Shown in pieces: positions 28,621-37,777 of a DNA stretch of 47,761 nucleotides. Location: contig JBBIUJ010000003.1 of assembly GCA_037440345.1 (NCBI GenBank), forward strand, positions 1 through 47,761, written 5' to 3'. The position numbers and the translations under genes are program-made. Below the pieces are notes generated by a model. The model saw nothing but the letters and a program-made list of their open reading frames with translations, was not told where the DNA came from and searched no databases. The first letter of the stretch is position 1. Every line of letters begins with the position of its first letter. Source of the stretch: CAINVV01 sp037440345 (lineage in GTDB: Bacteria > Bacteroidota > Bacteroidia > Bacteroidales > Prolixibacteraceae).

Positions 28621-29964
28621 TCATTTGTACGATATTTTGTCCAGTTCGCGTTCAATGCGGTGGACCAGGTAGAACGGAAGGTTGAGCAGGGTAAACTCCG
28701 TTCCGGCGATGGTTTTTGCTTTTTCGACTGAATAGGGACCTTGCCATACACGTACTGCCAGATGGTGTGGCGCCACATCCATAAACTGATGCAACGAACG
28801 CAGCTTTCCAATACTGCCTGATTTTACTTCGATGGGAATAATCTTTCCATTGTAAGGAAGAATGTAGTCCACCTCTGCACTGGAATCGGTTTTTTCGCGT
28901 ACCCAATAATGGAGGTCATTACTGATGGAGAAATTGGAAGCCAATAGTTCCTGTCCAACAATGTGTTCCGCAATCAACCCACGGTGTGTATTGCTGATTT
29001 CTTCATTAAAAACAAGCTCTCCCATAATTTTATTTGAGTAATTGACTAACCCGGTATCCAGAACATGTAAACGCGGTTTCCTGATCAAACTTGGTTTTAG
29101 AGGCAGTTCTGCCGATGTGCATGGATAAACCAGTTTTGCCAGCATGGTTTTTTCGAGCGACACAAATGCTTCCTTCATCTCCCTTGACCGGTAAGGTGAG
29201 TTGCCAAACTTCTCAAAAGTTATTTTCGATCCTGCCTCACGAAACACATTTGAAATAATGTGCCGGACATAATGCACCTGTGCAGATGAATTGGCATATT
29301 TTTCGATATCGTCCGTATAGGAATATATAAGACTGTTATATACTGGTTCAAGAGCGGTTATGTCTGCATTTTGGGAATAAAGATTGAGTGTTGCAGGCAT
29401 GCCGCCAATGGTAGTGTATTTCTTAAACAATGCTATATACTGCGTATGCAAAAACTCCGGCACTTCTGGTTTCTCGAGCATTTCAAGTAACTGATCGTTA
29501 TTTGTTGCAAAAAGAAACTCCCTGAATGAGCAGGGACGTAATGCCATGTATTCAACCCTTCCAACCGGAAAAGAAATATTTCTGCCCATGATGCTATCGA
29601 GTAATGAGCCTGCCGCCATGACAAAAAGGTCGTTTGCCTCCTCGTAAAAATAACGCAATAATGCTATAGCCTTAGGAGAGTTCTGAATTTCATCAATAAA
29701 AATCAGGGTTTTTCCACCGCTTCGTTGTTTTTTCGCAAAAATAAAGAGCGTAGTGATTAAATCGGGGAAAGGATATGTACGCTCAAAAATTTCACGTTGT
29801 TCCTCCTTTTCCAGGTTCAGGTAAATATACTGGTCAAAATCTTTGGAAAACAGATTAATCGCGGTTGTTTTACCGACCTGTCTTGCTCCTCTTAATATGA
29901 GAGGCTTCCTGGAAGGGTTTGCCGCCCATTTTTTAAATTCTTTGGTAATATCCCTGATGAACAT
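28621..29964 (-). CDS. AAA ATPase with DUF4143 C-terminal domain
   Basis: A 447-aa ATPase of the AAA_14/DUF4143 class, abundant in Bacteroidota and archaea and of unknown function. The N-terminal ATPase domain has Walker A LRGARQVGKTT (K32, T33) and Walker B LIFIDEIQNS (D91, E92). A linker helical region follows, then the C-terminal DUF4143/nuclease-like domain (about 190-420) with SSAEVDYILPYNGKIIPIEVKSGS. The last stretch has the D-x(n)-E-x-K spacing of a PD-(D/E)XK fold, typical of this family. The gene is divergent from the RM operon. Its 5' leader contains a 33-bp-phased repeat array whose nearest unit lies 11 nt from the start codon, suggesting autoregulation. Confidence 0.92.
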   Translation of the reverse strand: MFIRDITKEFKKWAANPSRKPLILRGARQVGKTTAINLFSKDFDQYIYLNLEKEEQREIFERTYPFPDLITTLFIFAKKQRSGGKTLIFIDEIQNSPKAIALLRYFYEEANDLFVMAAGSLLDSIMGRNISFPVGRVEYMALRPCSFREFLFATNNDQLLEMLEKPEVPEFLHTQYIALFKKYTTIGGMPATLNLYSQNADITALEPVYNSLIYSYTDDIEKYANSSAQVHYVRHIISNVFREAGSKITFEKFGNSPYRSREMKEAFVSLEKTMLAKLVYPCTSAELPLKPSLIRKPRLHVLDTGLVNYSNKIMGELVFNEEISNTHRGLIAEHIVGQELLASNFSISNDLHYWVREKTDSSAEVDYILPYNGKIIPIEVKSGSIGKLRSLHQFMDVAPHHLAVRVWQGPYSVEKAKTIAGTEFTLLNLPFYLVHRIERELDKISYK

Positions 29965-29974
29965 TGATGGATAA

Positions 29975-30106
29975 GTATTGATCCGAGGGATAAAGATACC
30001 GAAAAATGTAATAGAATGTGGGTTGTTTTTAATAAATATTGTATCAAATTGAGGGATATTTTAATTGATATCTGTATTAAATTGAGGGATAAATACATAT
30101 ACATCT
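29975..30106. repeat. 33-bp phased repeat array upstream of the AAA/DUF4143 gene (probable operators)
   Basis: Four units start at 29975, 30008, 30041 and 30074, exactly 33 bp apart (about three helical turns). The conserved 18-bp core is GTAT, six variable bases, then GAGGGATA. Units 3 and 4 differ at one position in 18. Unit 1 keeps GTAT and GAGGGATA fully. Unit 2 is degenerate, matching 11 of 18 bases of unit 3. The array lies in the divergent gap between the ATPase and hsdR and occupies the ATPase leader. Same-face spacing suggests cooperative binding by a regulator. Confidence 0.6.
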
Positions 30107-30244
30107 CACTTATTGACAATTAGAGCATTGTGTATGCTTCCTTGAAAGTTGGCCATTTGTTTCTTTGGACAAGTAAAGATTACCATTTTCTCTTTTCGGA
30201 AATATTTTTCTTACTTTTAACCAAACCATTCCAGAGAACTAATA

Positions 30245-33064
30245 GTGACCAACCAAAACCCTGAACAAATTGCCAGAGATCACATAGATGAGCAGTTAAC
30301 TGCTTGTGGCTGGCTTATTCAGGAGGTCAAGAAAATTAATTTACATGCAGGTGTTGGAGTTGCTGTAAAAGAGTATCTGACAGATGTTGGTCCTGCCGAC
30401 TATGTCTTATTTGTTGATGGTAAGCCATGTGGAGTTATTGAAGCCAAAAGAGAGGAAGAAGGTCATAAACTTACTGGACATGAAAGCCAATCTGAAGGGT
30501 ATGCCAAAGCTAAACTGAAGCATCTTAGGAATGAACCACTACCCTATGTGTATCTCAGTACTGGTGAATTAACCAGATTCTCAGACTTCAATGATCCAAA
30601 ACCAAGATTCAGGGAGATATTTAGTTTTCACAGACCTGAAACCCTTAGAGATTGGCAAAAGAAAGATAAATCACTTCGGAGGAGATTACACGATTTACCG
30701 GGACTGAAACCTGATGGATTAAGAGATTGCCAGATCAATGCAATTAATAAGCTTGAAATTTCTTTCAAGGAGAATAAACCAAGGGCTTTAATACAGATGG
30801 CTACTGGCTCAGGTAAGACTTTTACTGCCATAACAGCCATATACCGGTTATTGAAATTTGCCAAAGCCAAAAGGGTTCTATTTTTGGTTGATACAAAGAA
30901 TCTTGGAGAACAGGCAGAACAGGAATTCATGTCATATCTGCCCAATGATGATAACCGAAAATTCACAGAACTTTACTCTGTTCAAAGATTAAAATCAAGC
31001 TACATTGCCACAGACAGTCAGGTTTGTATCAGCACCATTCAAAGATTGTATGCAATTCTGAAAGGTATTGAGCTTGATGAACAATTGGAGGAGGAAAATC
31101 CCAATGAAAGGAAATATCAGCCCAAAGACATACCTCCTATTGAGTATGATCCAAAGATGCCAATTGAGTTCTTTGACTTTATTGTCATTGATGAGTGTCA
31201 CCGGAGTATTTACAATTTGTGGAAACAGGTACTTGAATATTATGATGCTTTTGAAATTGGCTTAACTGCAACACCGGATAAAAGAACCATTGGATACTTC
31301 AATCAGAATCTTGTAAGTGAATATTCTCATGAGATGGCTGTAGCTGATGGGGTCAATGTTGGGTATGATGTATTTATCATTGACACCAAAGTCACACAGG
31401 AAGGTGGAACCCTTTGGAAAGGAGAATACGTTGAACTCAGGGAAAGACTGAGCAGAAGAAAAAGGATGGAGCTGCAAGATGAAGATGAACATTATTCCTC
31501 CCTGCAACTGGATAAAGATGTAGTAAATCCCAACCAGATAAGAACCATTATAAGATCCTTTAAAGAACATCTGCCAGCTATTTTCCCTGACAGGTTAGAT
31601 CAGAATGGAGAATTTGAAGTTCCCAAGACCCTAATTTTTGCCAAGACAGACAGTCATGCAGATGATATTATCAAGATTGTAAGAGAAGAGTTTGCTGAAG
31701 AAAACCGTTTCTGCAAAAAGATCACATATAATTCAGACAAGGATAAAAGGGACAGTGATGATAACCTGATAGAACAAGGTGAAGACCCCAAAAGTACCCT
31801 CTCTCAATTCAGGAACAATTACCATCCAAGAATTGCTGTTACTGTTGATATGATTGCCACTGGAACAGATGTAAAACCATTGGAGTGTCTTCTTTTTATG
31901 AGGGATGTGAAGAGTAAGAACTACTTTGAACAGATGAAAGGCAGGGGAACCAGAACCATTGATCTGGACAGCTTGAGAAAAGTAACCCCTACTGCCAAAC
32001 AAACCAAAGATCATTTTGTGATTGTGGATGCTATTGGTGTAACCAGAAGCTTAAAGACTGACAGCAGATCATTGGAGAAAAAGCCCGGTGTTCCCTTAAA
32101 AGAATTGTTGCAAGCCATTGCTGTTGGGGTAAGAGAAGAGGAGTTGTTTACTTCCATAGCCAACAGATTAACAAGATTGGACAAACAAATTAAACCTCAG
32201 GAAAGAAAGAAATTTGCCGTACTGGCAGATGGTAAAAGTATTTCCACTGTGGTCAAAGAATTACTGGATGCCTTTAATCCGGATATTCTGGAGGATATTG
32301 AAGAAAGGGTTAAGCATAGTTTCATTGGTGAATCCCCTGATACTGTTGGGAAAGCCATCAAAACTGAAACTGACAACTTGCAGCATGAAGCAGCAAGAGT
32401 ATTCAATGGTGTGTTGAATGAATACATTGAAAATGTTCGTAAAGCCCATGAACAGAGAATAGATACTGCCAATCCAGATGAGGTGGTCAATGTAGGCTGG
32501 GATCAGGACAATCAGGAGAAGGCCAATGAAATCATCATTGAATTTTCTGAGTGGATGTCTCAGCACAAGGATGAATTGATGGCTTTGCAAATATTCTATA
32601 ACCAGCCATACAGAAGACGGGAACTAACTTACAGCATGATCAAAGAGGTATTGGAAAGGTTACAGCAGGACAAGCCTATGTTGGCTCCTATGAGTGTGTG
32701 GAGAGCTTATCAGGCATTGGATCTTTGCAAAGATTCACCTAGAAATGAATTGACCGCAATAGTATCACTTATCAGGAATGTAAGTGGATTAGACGCCAAT
32801 TTAGCAGTCTTCGACAAGATTGTGGATAAGAACTTTCAGGAATGGGTGTTCAGGAAACAGGCAGGTACGACAAAGTTCAATGAGGCGCAGATGCAGTGGC
32901 TCAGGATGATCAAAGAACATGTCACCAACAGTTTTCATATTGAAAAGGATGATTTTGATCTGAACCCATTTAATGCACAGGGTGGTTTAGGAAAAATGTG
33001 GCTGTTGTTTGGTGAGAAGACAGAAGAGATTATTAATGAATTAAATGAAGTATTGGCAGCATAA
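30245..33064 (+). CDS. hsdR: Type I restriction enzyme R subunit (EcoEI-type translocase/nuclease)
   Basis: ATP-dependent DNA translocase and endonuclease subunit of a type I restriction-modification complex. The 939-aa protein starts with a PD-(D/E)XK nuclease (D52, E66, K68 in GPADYVLF...GVIEAKRE). This is followed by helicase motor domains with Walker A MATGSGKT (K191), DEAH-type box DECH (316-319) and motif VI-like QMKGRGTRTIDL, then the C-terminal EcoEI R_C region ending in NPFNAQGGLGKMWLLFGEKTEEII. The start is GTG at 30245; it gives the complete N-terminal helix of the nuclease domain. It is the first gene of a five-gene operon and is separated from the next gene by 20 nt. The domains look intact. 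Confidence 0.95.
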   Translation: MTNQNPEQIARDHIDEQLTACGWLIQEVKKINLHAGVGVAVKEYLTDVGPADYVLFVDGKPCGVIEAKREEEGHKLTGHESQSEGYAKAKLKHLRNEPLPYVYLSTGELTRFSDFNDPKPRFREIFSFHRPETLRDWQKKDKSLRRRLHDLPGLKPDGLRDCQINAINKLEISFKENKPRALIQMATGSGKTFTAITAIYRLLKFAKAKRVLFLVDTKNLGEQAEQEFMSYLPNDDNRKFTELYSVQRLKSSYIATDSQVCISTIQRLYAILKGIELDEQLEEENPNERKYQPKDIPPIEYDPKMPIEFFDFIVIDECHRSIYNLWKQVLEYYDAFEIGLTATPDKRTIGYFNQNLVSEYSHEMAVADGVNVGYDVFIIDTKVTQEGGTLWKGEYVELRERLSRRKRMELQDEDEHYSSLQLDKDVVNPNQIRTIIRSFKEHLPAIFPDRLDQNGEFEVPKTLIFAKTDSHADDIIKIVREEFAEENRFCKKITYNSDKDKRDSDDNLIEQGEDPKSTLSQFRNNYHPRIAVTVDMIATGTDVKPLECLLFMRDVKSKNYFEQMKGRGTRTIDLDSLRKVTPTAKQTKDHFVIVDAIGVTRSLKTDSRSLEKKPGVPLKELLQAIAVGVREEELFTSIANRLTRLDKQIKPQERKKFAVLADGKSISTVVKELLDAFNPDILEDIEERVKHSFIGESPDTVGKAIKTETDNLQHEAARVFNGVLNEYIENVRKAHEQRIDTANPDEVVNVGWDQDNQEKANEIIIEFSEWMSQHKDELMALQIFYNQPYRRRELTYSMIKEVLERLQQDKPMLAPMSVWRAYQALDLCKDSPRNELTAIVSLIRNVSGLDANLAVFDKIVDKNFQEWVFRKQAGTTKFNEAQMQWLRMIKEHVTNSFHIEKDDFDLNPFNAQGGLGKMWLLFGEKTEEIINELNEVLAA

Positions 33065-33084
33065 TTGATCAAAAATAACCATCT

Positions 33085-35412
33085 ATGAAGAATGTGAATA
33101 AAATTTTAACGACTCTCAGTTTATCTGCATCTGACACTAGAGAGGATACAATTAAATCCATTCTAAGGACTACCCTTCTACAAAGTAAAAATCCTATTAC
33201 TTTAAGTGAATTAAAAGACAATATTGATATCGTATATGATATTACTTTATATGATACAGAGTTTGATACAATACTTAAAACACTTCATGAAGACGGAGAA
33301 ATAATTATTAATGGCAAGTCACAATATTCTTTAGCTGAAGAAGAAAGGAATAAACTCATTGAAATTGAAGCTACACGAAGATCAAGTGAGGTTGTTAGGT
33401 TTAAAAATTTTAAAAATTTCATTGATGACAAATCAAAGATTAAATTTGAAGCTTCCGATATTAAACTGCTTTGGGAAACTCTTAAGAATTATTTCTACGG
33501 TTGTTTCTACCAATATGGAGTAAAAGCAGTTGAGTTTTTACATCCACAATACATAAAAGCCGAATCAGCTTATAATAACGGAGAGGTCTTTAATGATGCT
33601 CTAAAAAAATTGGAAAAACAAGAACTCACCAGTATTTTCAAAACAGCTGTCGACTTGTTTCCTGATTATGCAACGAAAGAAGATTTAGATTTTATTGATG
33701 AAATTGGTCAGAAAACATTGTCATTTGCCTCTTTAGGCTTAAGTCCGGAACAGGCATCGGAGGATTTAGACAACGAACTTATAGATTGGACTCTTTATCT
33801 TGATACAAACTTTCTTTTCTCGGTTCTTAACCTTCATTCAAATTGTGAGAATGAAGCATGTAAAGAACTCCTCAAACTTGTTGTATTAAACAAGGATTTA
33901 ATAAAAATTAAATTTCGCTATTCTGAACTTACGCTTAAAGAATTAAAACACAAAAAAGATGATTTTAAGAGCTTAGATGAATCACTAACAGATTCCGCAA
34001 TCAGAGCTATTTTGAAATCTGATGATTTAGATGAATTTTCAAAAAAGTATTATAGTGAATTACTATCGAATAGAGATGAGACTATTCATCCTACAAAGAT
34101 TATTGACTTGGCAGAGATGACTTTGCCAAAAGAAGGGATTATAATCTCACGAAACAGTAAACAGGCTGATTCATTGGGTGAAGATTTTATTAATGAACGC
34201 ATTGTTGATTATCAGCGCTACATTAATGAGGTGAATGAAAGACGTATGGAATTCTCATCTAAACATCACTTTTACTTTAGACCCTATTATCGTTCTGACT
34301 CACAAATTAAACACGATATAGTTTTAAGAGAACTAATTATAAATTCTAGGCGACTATTCAAAAAGGATGAAATAAAAACTTTTAATGAAGTTAAATACTT
34401 TGGATTAACATTGGATGAATTATTAATCAAGTTTGATGGATATAATAATAAATCAATTACTACAACATACCCAACCTTTTTCAAACCATCGTTCTTATTA
34501 AATAAATTGGTAAAATTATTACCGATTAAAACGCCGGATTACAAAAAGGCATTTATTAAAGCGGTCTCATCAAGAGGATTTAATAAGGATCCACAAAAAT
34601 CTATAGATATCATTAAAGTAGTTAGTTATCTTAGGAAATGTGGAATTGACAATGAAAATGTACTTCTAAATCTTATTTCCGAAAAACTTTTCTTGGACAA
34701 ATTCCATCAAGAGAGTTCCAAAGAAGATTTTAATAGTGAAAAGTTCTTTGAATCAGAAATGAACACATTACTATCAAAAAAAGAGATTGAAATTCTGGCA
34801 TCAAATCAAGAATTACTATTGTTAAAAGAAAACACTAGAAAGGAAAAAGAAGAAAAAGAAAAATTAAAAATTGATAACGAACAGAAAGAGAATGATATTT
34901 CATTATTACAATCAGCAGTAATACAATTAAATGATAAAATTAAAAAGCTTGAAGATCGTTCAGCAGTTAAAGTAGTTGAACCTCAATTAAATTTTGAGGC
35001 TGCGGAAAAGCAATCAGAACTTGATGCAATAACAAAAGAACTTCAATTAGAGAAAAAGAAAAACATATCTCTGAAAAACGCCCAAAGAAAGATACTTCGG
35101 AAGAAATTCATATTTCGGAATATTTTGTGGTGGAGAATTAAGTCCTTCATCTGGATTATTGTACTTCCAATCTTATTCCTTATTCTTTACTGCATTCTGA
35201 AAAATTCACAATATTTTCCAAACGAACCAGAATCCAAGAGTTTAGATTCGTTTTTATCTACCCCTTTTATAAATGGAATATTAGTATTTATTACAATTAT
35301 CTACCAGGCAATTTTTATCTCAATATTTACGTCTAAATTTTTTCAAACTAACAAAAGTAAATTTATTGAGCATATTGAGATTCCTGAAGATTTAAAAGAA
35401 TTATATGAATAA
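33085..35412 (+). CDS. PIN-like domain protein with winged-helix-like N terminus, coiled coil and two C-terminal membrane helices
   Basis: I do not recognise a named family for this 775-aa protein. Residues 20-90 look like a helical/winged-helix segment. Residues 237-450 read as a PIN-type nuclease core: the first strand YLDTNFLFSVLNL gives D240, the ELTLKEL region gives E281/E286, KHDIVLRELI gives D411, and KYFGLTLDELLIKFD gives D444. A long insert separates the second and third acids. Residues about 565-670 form a Lys/Glu-rich coiled coil, and hydrophobic helices follow at about 686-706 and 729-750. PIN domains usually cleave RNA; a membrane-tethered, RM-associated nuclease is the inferred role. 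It lies between hsdR and hsdS, overlapping the latter by 8 nt, and is visibly AT-richer than hsdR. Confidence 0.6.
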   Translation: MKNVNKILTTLSLSASDTREDTIKSILRTTLLQSKNPITLSELKDNIDIVYDITLYDTEFDTILKTLHEDGEIIINGKSQYSLAEEERNKLIEIEATRRSSEVVRFKNFKNFIDDKSKIKFEASDIKLLWETLKNYFYGCFYQYGVKAVEFLHPQYIKAESAYNNGEVFNDALKKLEKQELTSIFKTAVDLFPDYATKEDLDFIDEIGQKTLSFASLGLSPEQASEDLDNELIDWTLYLDTNFLFSVLNLHSNCENEACKELLKLVVLNKDLIKIKFRYSELTLKELKHKKDDFKSLDESLTDSAIRAILKSDDLDEFSKKYYSELLSNRDETIHPTKIIDLAEMTLPKEGIIISRNSKQADSLGEDFINERIVDYQRYINEVNERRMEFSSKHHFYFRPYYRSDSQIKHDIVLRELIINSRRLFKKDEIKTFNEVKYFGLTLDELLIKFDGYNNKSITTTYPTFFKPSFLLNKLVKLLPIKTPDYKKAFIKAVSSRGFNKDPQKSIDIIKVVSYLRKCGIDNENVLLNLISEKLFLDKFHQESSKEDFNSEKFFESEMNTLLSKKEIEILASNQELLLLKENTRKEKEEKEKLKIDNEQKENDISLLQSAVIQLNDKIKKLEDRSAVKVVEPQLNFEAAEKQSELDAITKELQLEKKKNISLKNAQRKILRKKFIFRNILWWRIKSFIWIIVLPILFLILYCILKNSQYFPNEPESKSLDSFLSTPFINGILVFITIIYQAIFISIFTSKFFQTNKSKFIEHIEIPEDLKELYE

Positions 35413-36586
35413 TCTAATGCCAGAAAACTGGCAAATTAAAAAGTTAGGCGAGATCTGTGAAATAATAATGGGGCAATCACCACCTTCAAATACTTACAAT
35501 TATGACGAAATTGGGCTCCCATTTTTTCAAGGTAAGGCAGAATTCACGGAACTGTATCCAGAGGTAAGTAAATATTGCAGTGCACCGAATAAAATCGCTT
35601 TTCCAAATGATATTTTGCTATCAGTAAGGGCACCTGTTGGGACCACAAACATTGCCAATCAAAAATGTTGCATAGGAAGAGGCTTAGCTGCTATCCGGTA
35701 TGAAAATTTTAAATACATTTTTTATTTTTTAAGGAGTATTGAGCAGCAATTGGACATAAAAGGAACTGGAACCACATTCAGAGCAATTTCAGGAGAAACG
35801 ATTAGAACTACTGAAATCCCTATTCCTACTCTCTCCGAGCAACAAGCCATTATCTTTAAAATTGAAGAACTTCTCAGTGATTTAGAAAATGGCAAGCAAC
35901 AATTGCTATTAGCACAAAAGCAATTAAAAATTTACAGGCAGAGTTTATTGAATACAATCGTTACTGGTAAAAATTGTTTGTCAATTGAATCTGTAGTTGA
36001 CAAACTTGATCAAGGTTGGAGTCCAAAATGTCTTAACGAAAATTCAAAAAATGACAGTGAATGGGCTGTAATAAAAACAAGTGCGGTTCAACAAGGACAT
36101 TTCATTTCATGGGAAAATAAGATACTCCCCTTAAATTTGGCACCAAGAAAACAACATGAATTAAAAGCCGGTGACATTCTTATTACCAGAGCTGGACCAA
36201 GAGTTAGAGTTGGTGTTTGTTGTATGGTAAGAAATACAAGACCAAAATTAATCAATAGTGATAAGGTATATCGTATCAAGGTCAAAGCTGGTATCATTAC
36301 ACCAGAGTATTTTGAATTAATTCTTAACACACCATTTTATCAACGTAAAATTGAGAAAATGAAAAGTGGAATTAGTGACAGTGGTTTAAATCTAACTCAA
36401 ACAAAATTTTTAAAAATTGAAATCCCAGTTCCCACAATCCCAGAACAACAACTCGTTGTTGATGAATTAGAAAGCAAACTAACAGTTTGTGATAAAATAG
36501 AAGAAATCATCAGCCAAAGTTTGCTCCAAGCGGAATCTTTAAAACAAAGCATTTTGAAGAAAGCATTTAAAGGGAAACTGGTGTAA
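35405..36586 (+). CDS. hsdS: Type I restriction-modification specificity subunit S
   Basis: Sets the bipartite DNA target for both methylation and restriction. The 393-aa protein has the full two-half layout. Target-recognition domain 1 starts at WQIKKLGEICEIIMGQSPPSN and ends near IPIPTLSEQQAII. A central conserved coiled coil spans about 150-195 (IEELLSDLENGKQQLLLAQK). Target-recognition domain 2 spans about 196-340. The distal conserved coiled coil is about 345-393 (DELESKLTVCDKIEEIISQS, ending LKKAFKGKLV). Both halves are complete, so it should recognise an interrupted asymmetric sequence; the site cannot be predicted. It overlaps the PIN-like gene by 8 nt and is followed by the RES-domain gene after 16 nt. 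Confidence 0.94.
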   Translation: MNNLMPENWQIKKLGEICEIIMGQSPPSNTYNYDEIGLPFFQGKAEFTELYPEVSKYCSAPNKIAFPNDILLSVRAPVGTTNIANQKCCIGRGLAAIRYENFKYIFYFLRSIEQQLDIKGTGTTFRAISGETIRTTEIPIPTLSEQQAIIFKIEELLSDLENGKQQLLLAQKQLKIYRQSLLNTIVTGKNCLSIESVVDKLDQGWSPKCLNENSKNDSEWAVIKTSAVQQGHFISWENKILPLNLAPRKQHELKAGDILITRAGPRVRVGVCCMVRNTRPKLINSDKVYRIKVKAGIITPEYFELILNTPFYQRKIEKMKSGISDSGLNLTQTKFLKIEIPVPTIPEQQLVVDELESKLTVCDKIEEIISQSLLQAESLKQSILKKAFKGKLV

Positions 36587-36602
36587 AAAATATTTGATAC
36601 TT

Positions 36603-37769
36603 ATGGGTCAATTTAAGAAGGCATACTTTGATGATTTTGATAATGAAGTCTATAATCTTAATACAAAAGAATTAGTATGTTCCCATCATATTAAAGATGA
36701 CTACATAACTAAGTACATTTTAGCTAATGGCCAGTTTGCAAGATGTTGCTACTGTGGCAAAAAAAAGAAAGTTGTAGAGCTTTCTGAAGTATTAAAACTA
36801 ATAATAACGGGTATTGAATTTTTATTTGAGGACGCTAATGAATCAAGGTTTTACAATGAGGATGGGGAGCATGGTTTTGATGGAAAGACATTAGATTTCT
36901 ATGACCTATATCACAACAATGAATTAGGTTTGGAAATTAACGATTATCAGCTTGAAAACGATATTTATGAATATCTCAAAAATGACCAAATTATTTATTG
37001 TTATAGAGATGAGTTTGGAGGGACTACTGATTATTTGGAGGGATTATGGTATTACTTTAAAGAGATAGTAAAACATAAAGCAAGATTTGTATTCCATTAT
37101 AAAAATACCTTTTCAAACCACCATTATGTTAATCCGTCAGAGATTTTAAACAGCGTTCAGGACTATATAATAGAACTTAAATTATTCAAAATAGTTACCA
37201 CTAAAGACAAATTATATAGATGTGTCCGACATGAACAAATAAATGAAGTTGAAGGTGATGGGAAAAGAATCGCATCTAATCCAACTTTGAACTGCAAATC
37301 AAATAGCAGGATGAGCCCAGCTGGTATTTCAATGTTTTATTGTAGTCCGCACAAGGATATTTGTGTAAGTGAAGTTGTGGATTTATCAAATGGCAAAGAG
37401 CCATATTATACTGTTGCTTATTTCACTCCAATTAGAAGACTGAAATTAGTTGATTTAACAAAACTTCCAAAACTTCCCAGCATTTTTGATAAAGACAAAA
37501 ACAAGCATATAGAAACAATATTTTTCCTCAAAGCGTTTATTCGTGATTTGTCAAAAGCAATAAAGAAGGGGGATGAAATTATTGACTATGTTCCTACTCA
37601 AATTGTAACTGAATACATAAGATATAATCCTGATTTGGATGTTGATGGAATAGTATATTTTTCATCCAAAGACTCTCTGAAAACAAATTATGTTCTATTT
37701 AAAGATCATAATCAATCTTTGAAGGATTTAATTTTTCACGATTCAAGTAAGGAAACAAATCACATTTAA
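36603..37769 (+). CDS. RES-domain protein with HEPN/RES-type zinc-binding N-terminal domain (putative NAD+-cleaving toxin)
   Basis: RES domains in toxin-antitoxin systems degrade NAD+. In this 388-aa protein the C-terminal RES domain spans about 200-385, with the candidate catalytic set R206 (LYRCVR), E257 (CVSEVV) and S354 (VYFSS), plus the strongly conserved RMSPAGISMFY stretch (236-246). The N-terminal part matches the HEPN/RES N-terminal domain type, with a probable zinc site from LVCSHH (C26, H28/H29) and ARCCYCGKKKK (C48/C49, C51). I take the ATG at 36603; a TTG three codons earlier is unlikely. No Xre/MbcA-type antitoxin is adjacent. It sits between hsdS (16 nt) and hsdM (8 nt), so its control may come from the RM complex. 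Activity is inferred from the family. Confidence 0.8.
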   Translation: MGQFKKAYFDDFDNEVYNLNTKELVCSHHIKDDYITKYILANGQFARCCYCGKKKKVVELSEVLKLIITGIEFLFEDANESRFYNEDGEHGFDGKTLDFYDLYHNNELGLEINDYQLENDIYEYLKNDQIIYCYRDEFGGTTDYLEGLWYYFKEIVKHKARFVFHYKNTFSNHHYVNPSEILNSVQDYIIELKLFKIVTTKDKLYRCVRHEQINEVEGDGKRIASNPTLNCKSNSRMSPAGISMFYCSPHKDICVSEVVDLSNGKEPYYTVAYFTPIRRLKLVDLTKLPKLPSIFDKDKNKHIETIFFLKAFIRDLSKAIKKGDEIIDYVPTQIVTEYIRYNPDLDVDGIVYFSSKDSLKTNYVLFKDHNQSLKDLIFHDSSKETNHI

Positions 37770-37777
37770 ACTTTATA

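Noticed and set aside
29975..30106. CRISPR-like short array
   Set aside because: There are only three good cores plus one degenerate copy, with 15-bp intervals that are far too short for spacers, no leader and no cas genes. A regulatory array explains it better.
29892..30119. 75-aa minus-strand frame with repeated SLNLIQ-like residues
   Set aside because: Its repeats are only the translation of the 33-bp DNA array, and it overlaps the ATPase start in another frame, with no ribosome-binding site.
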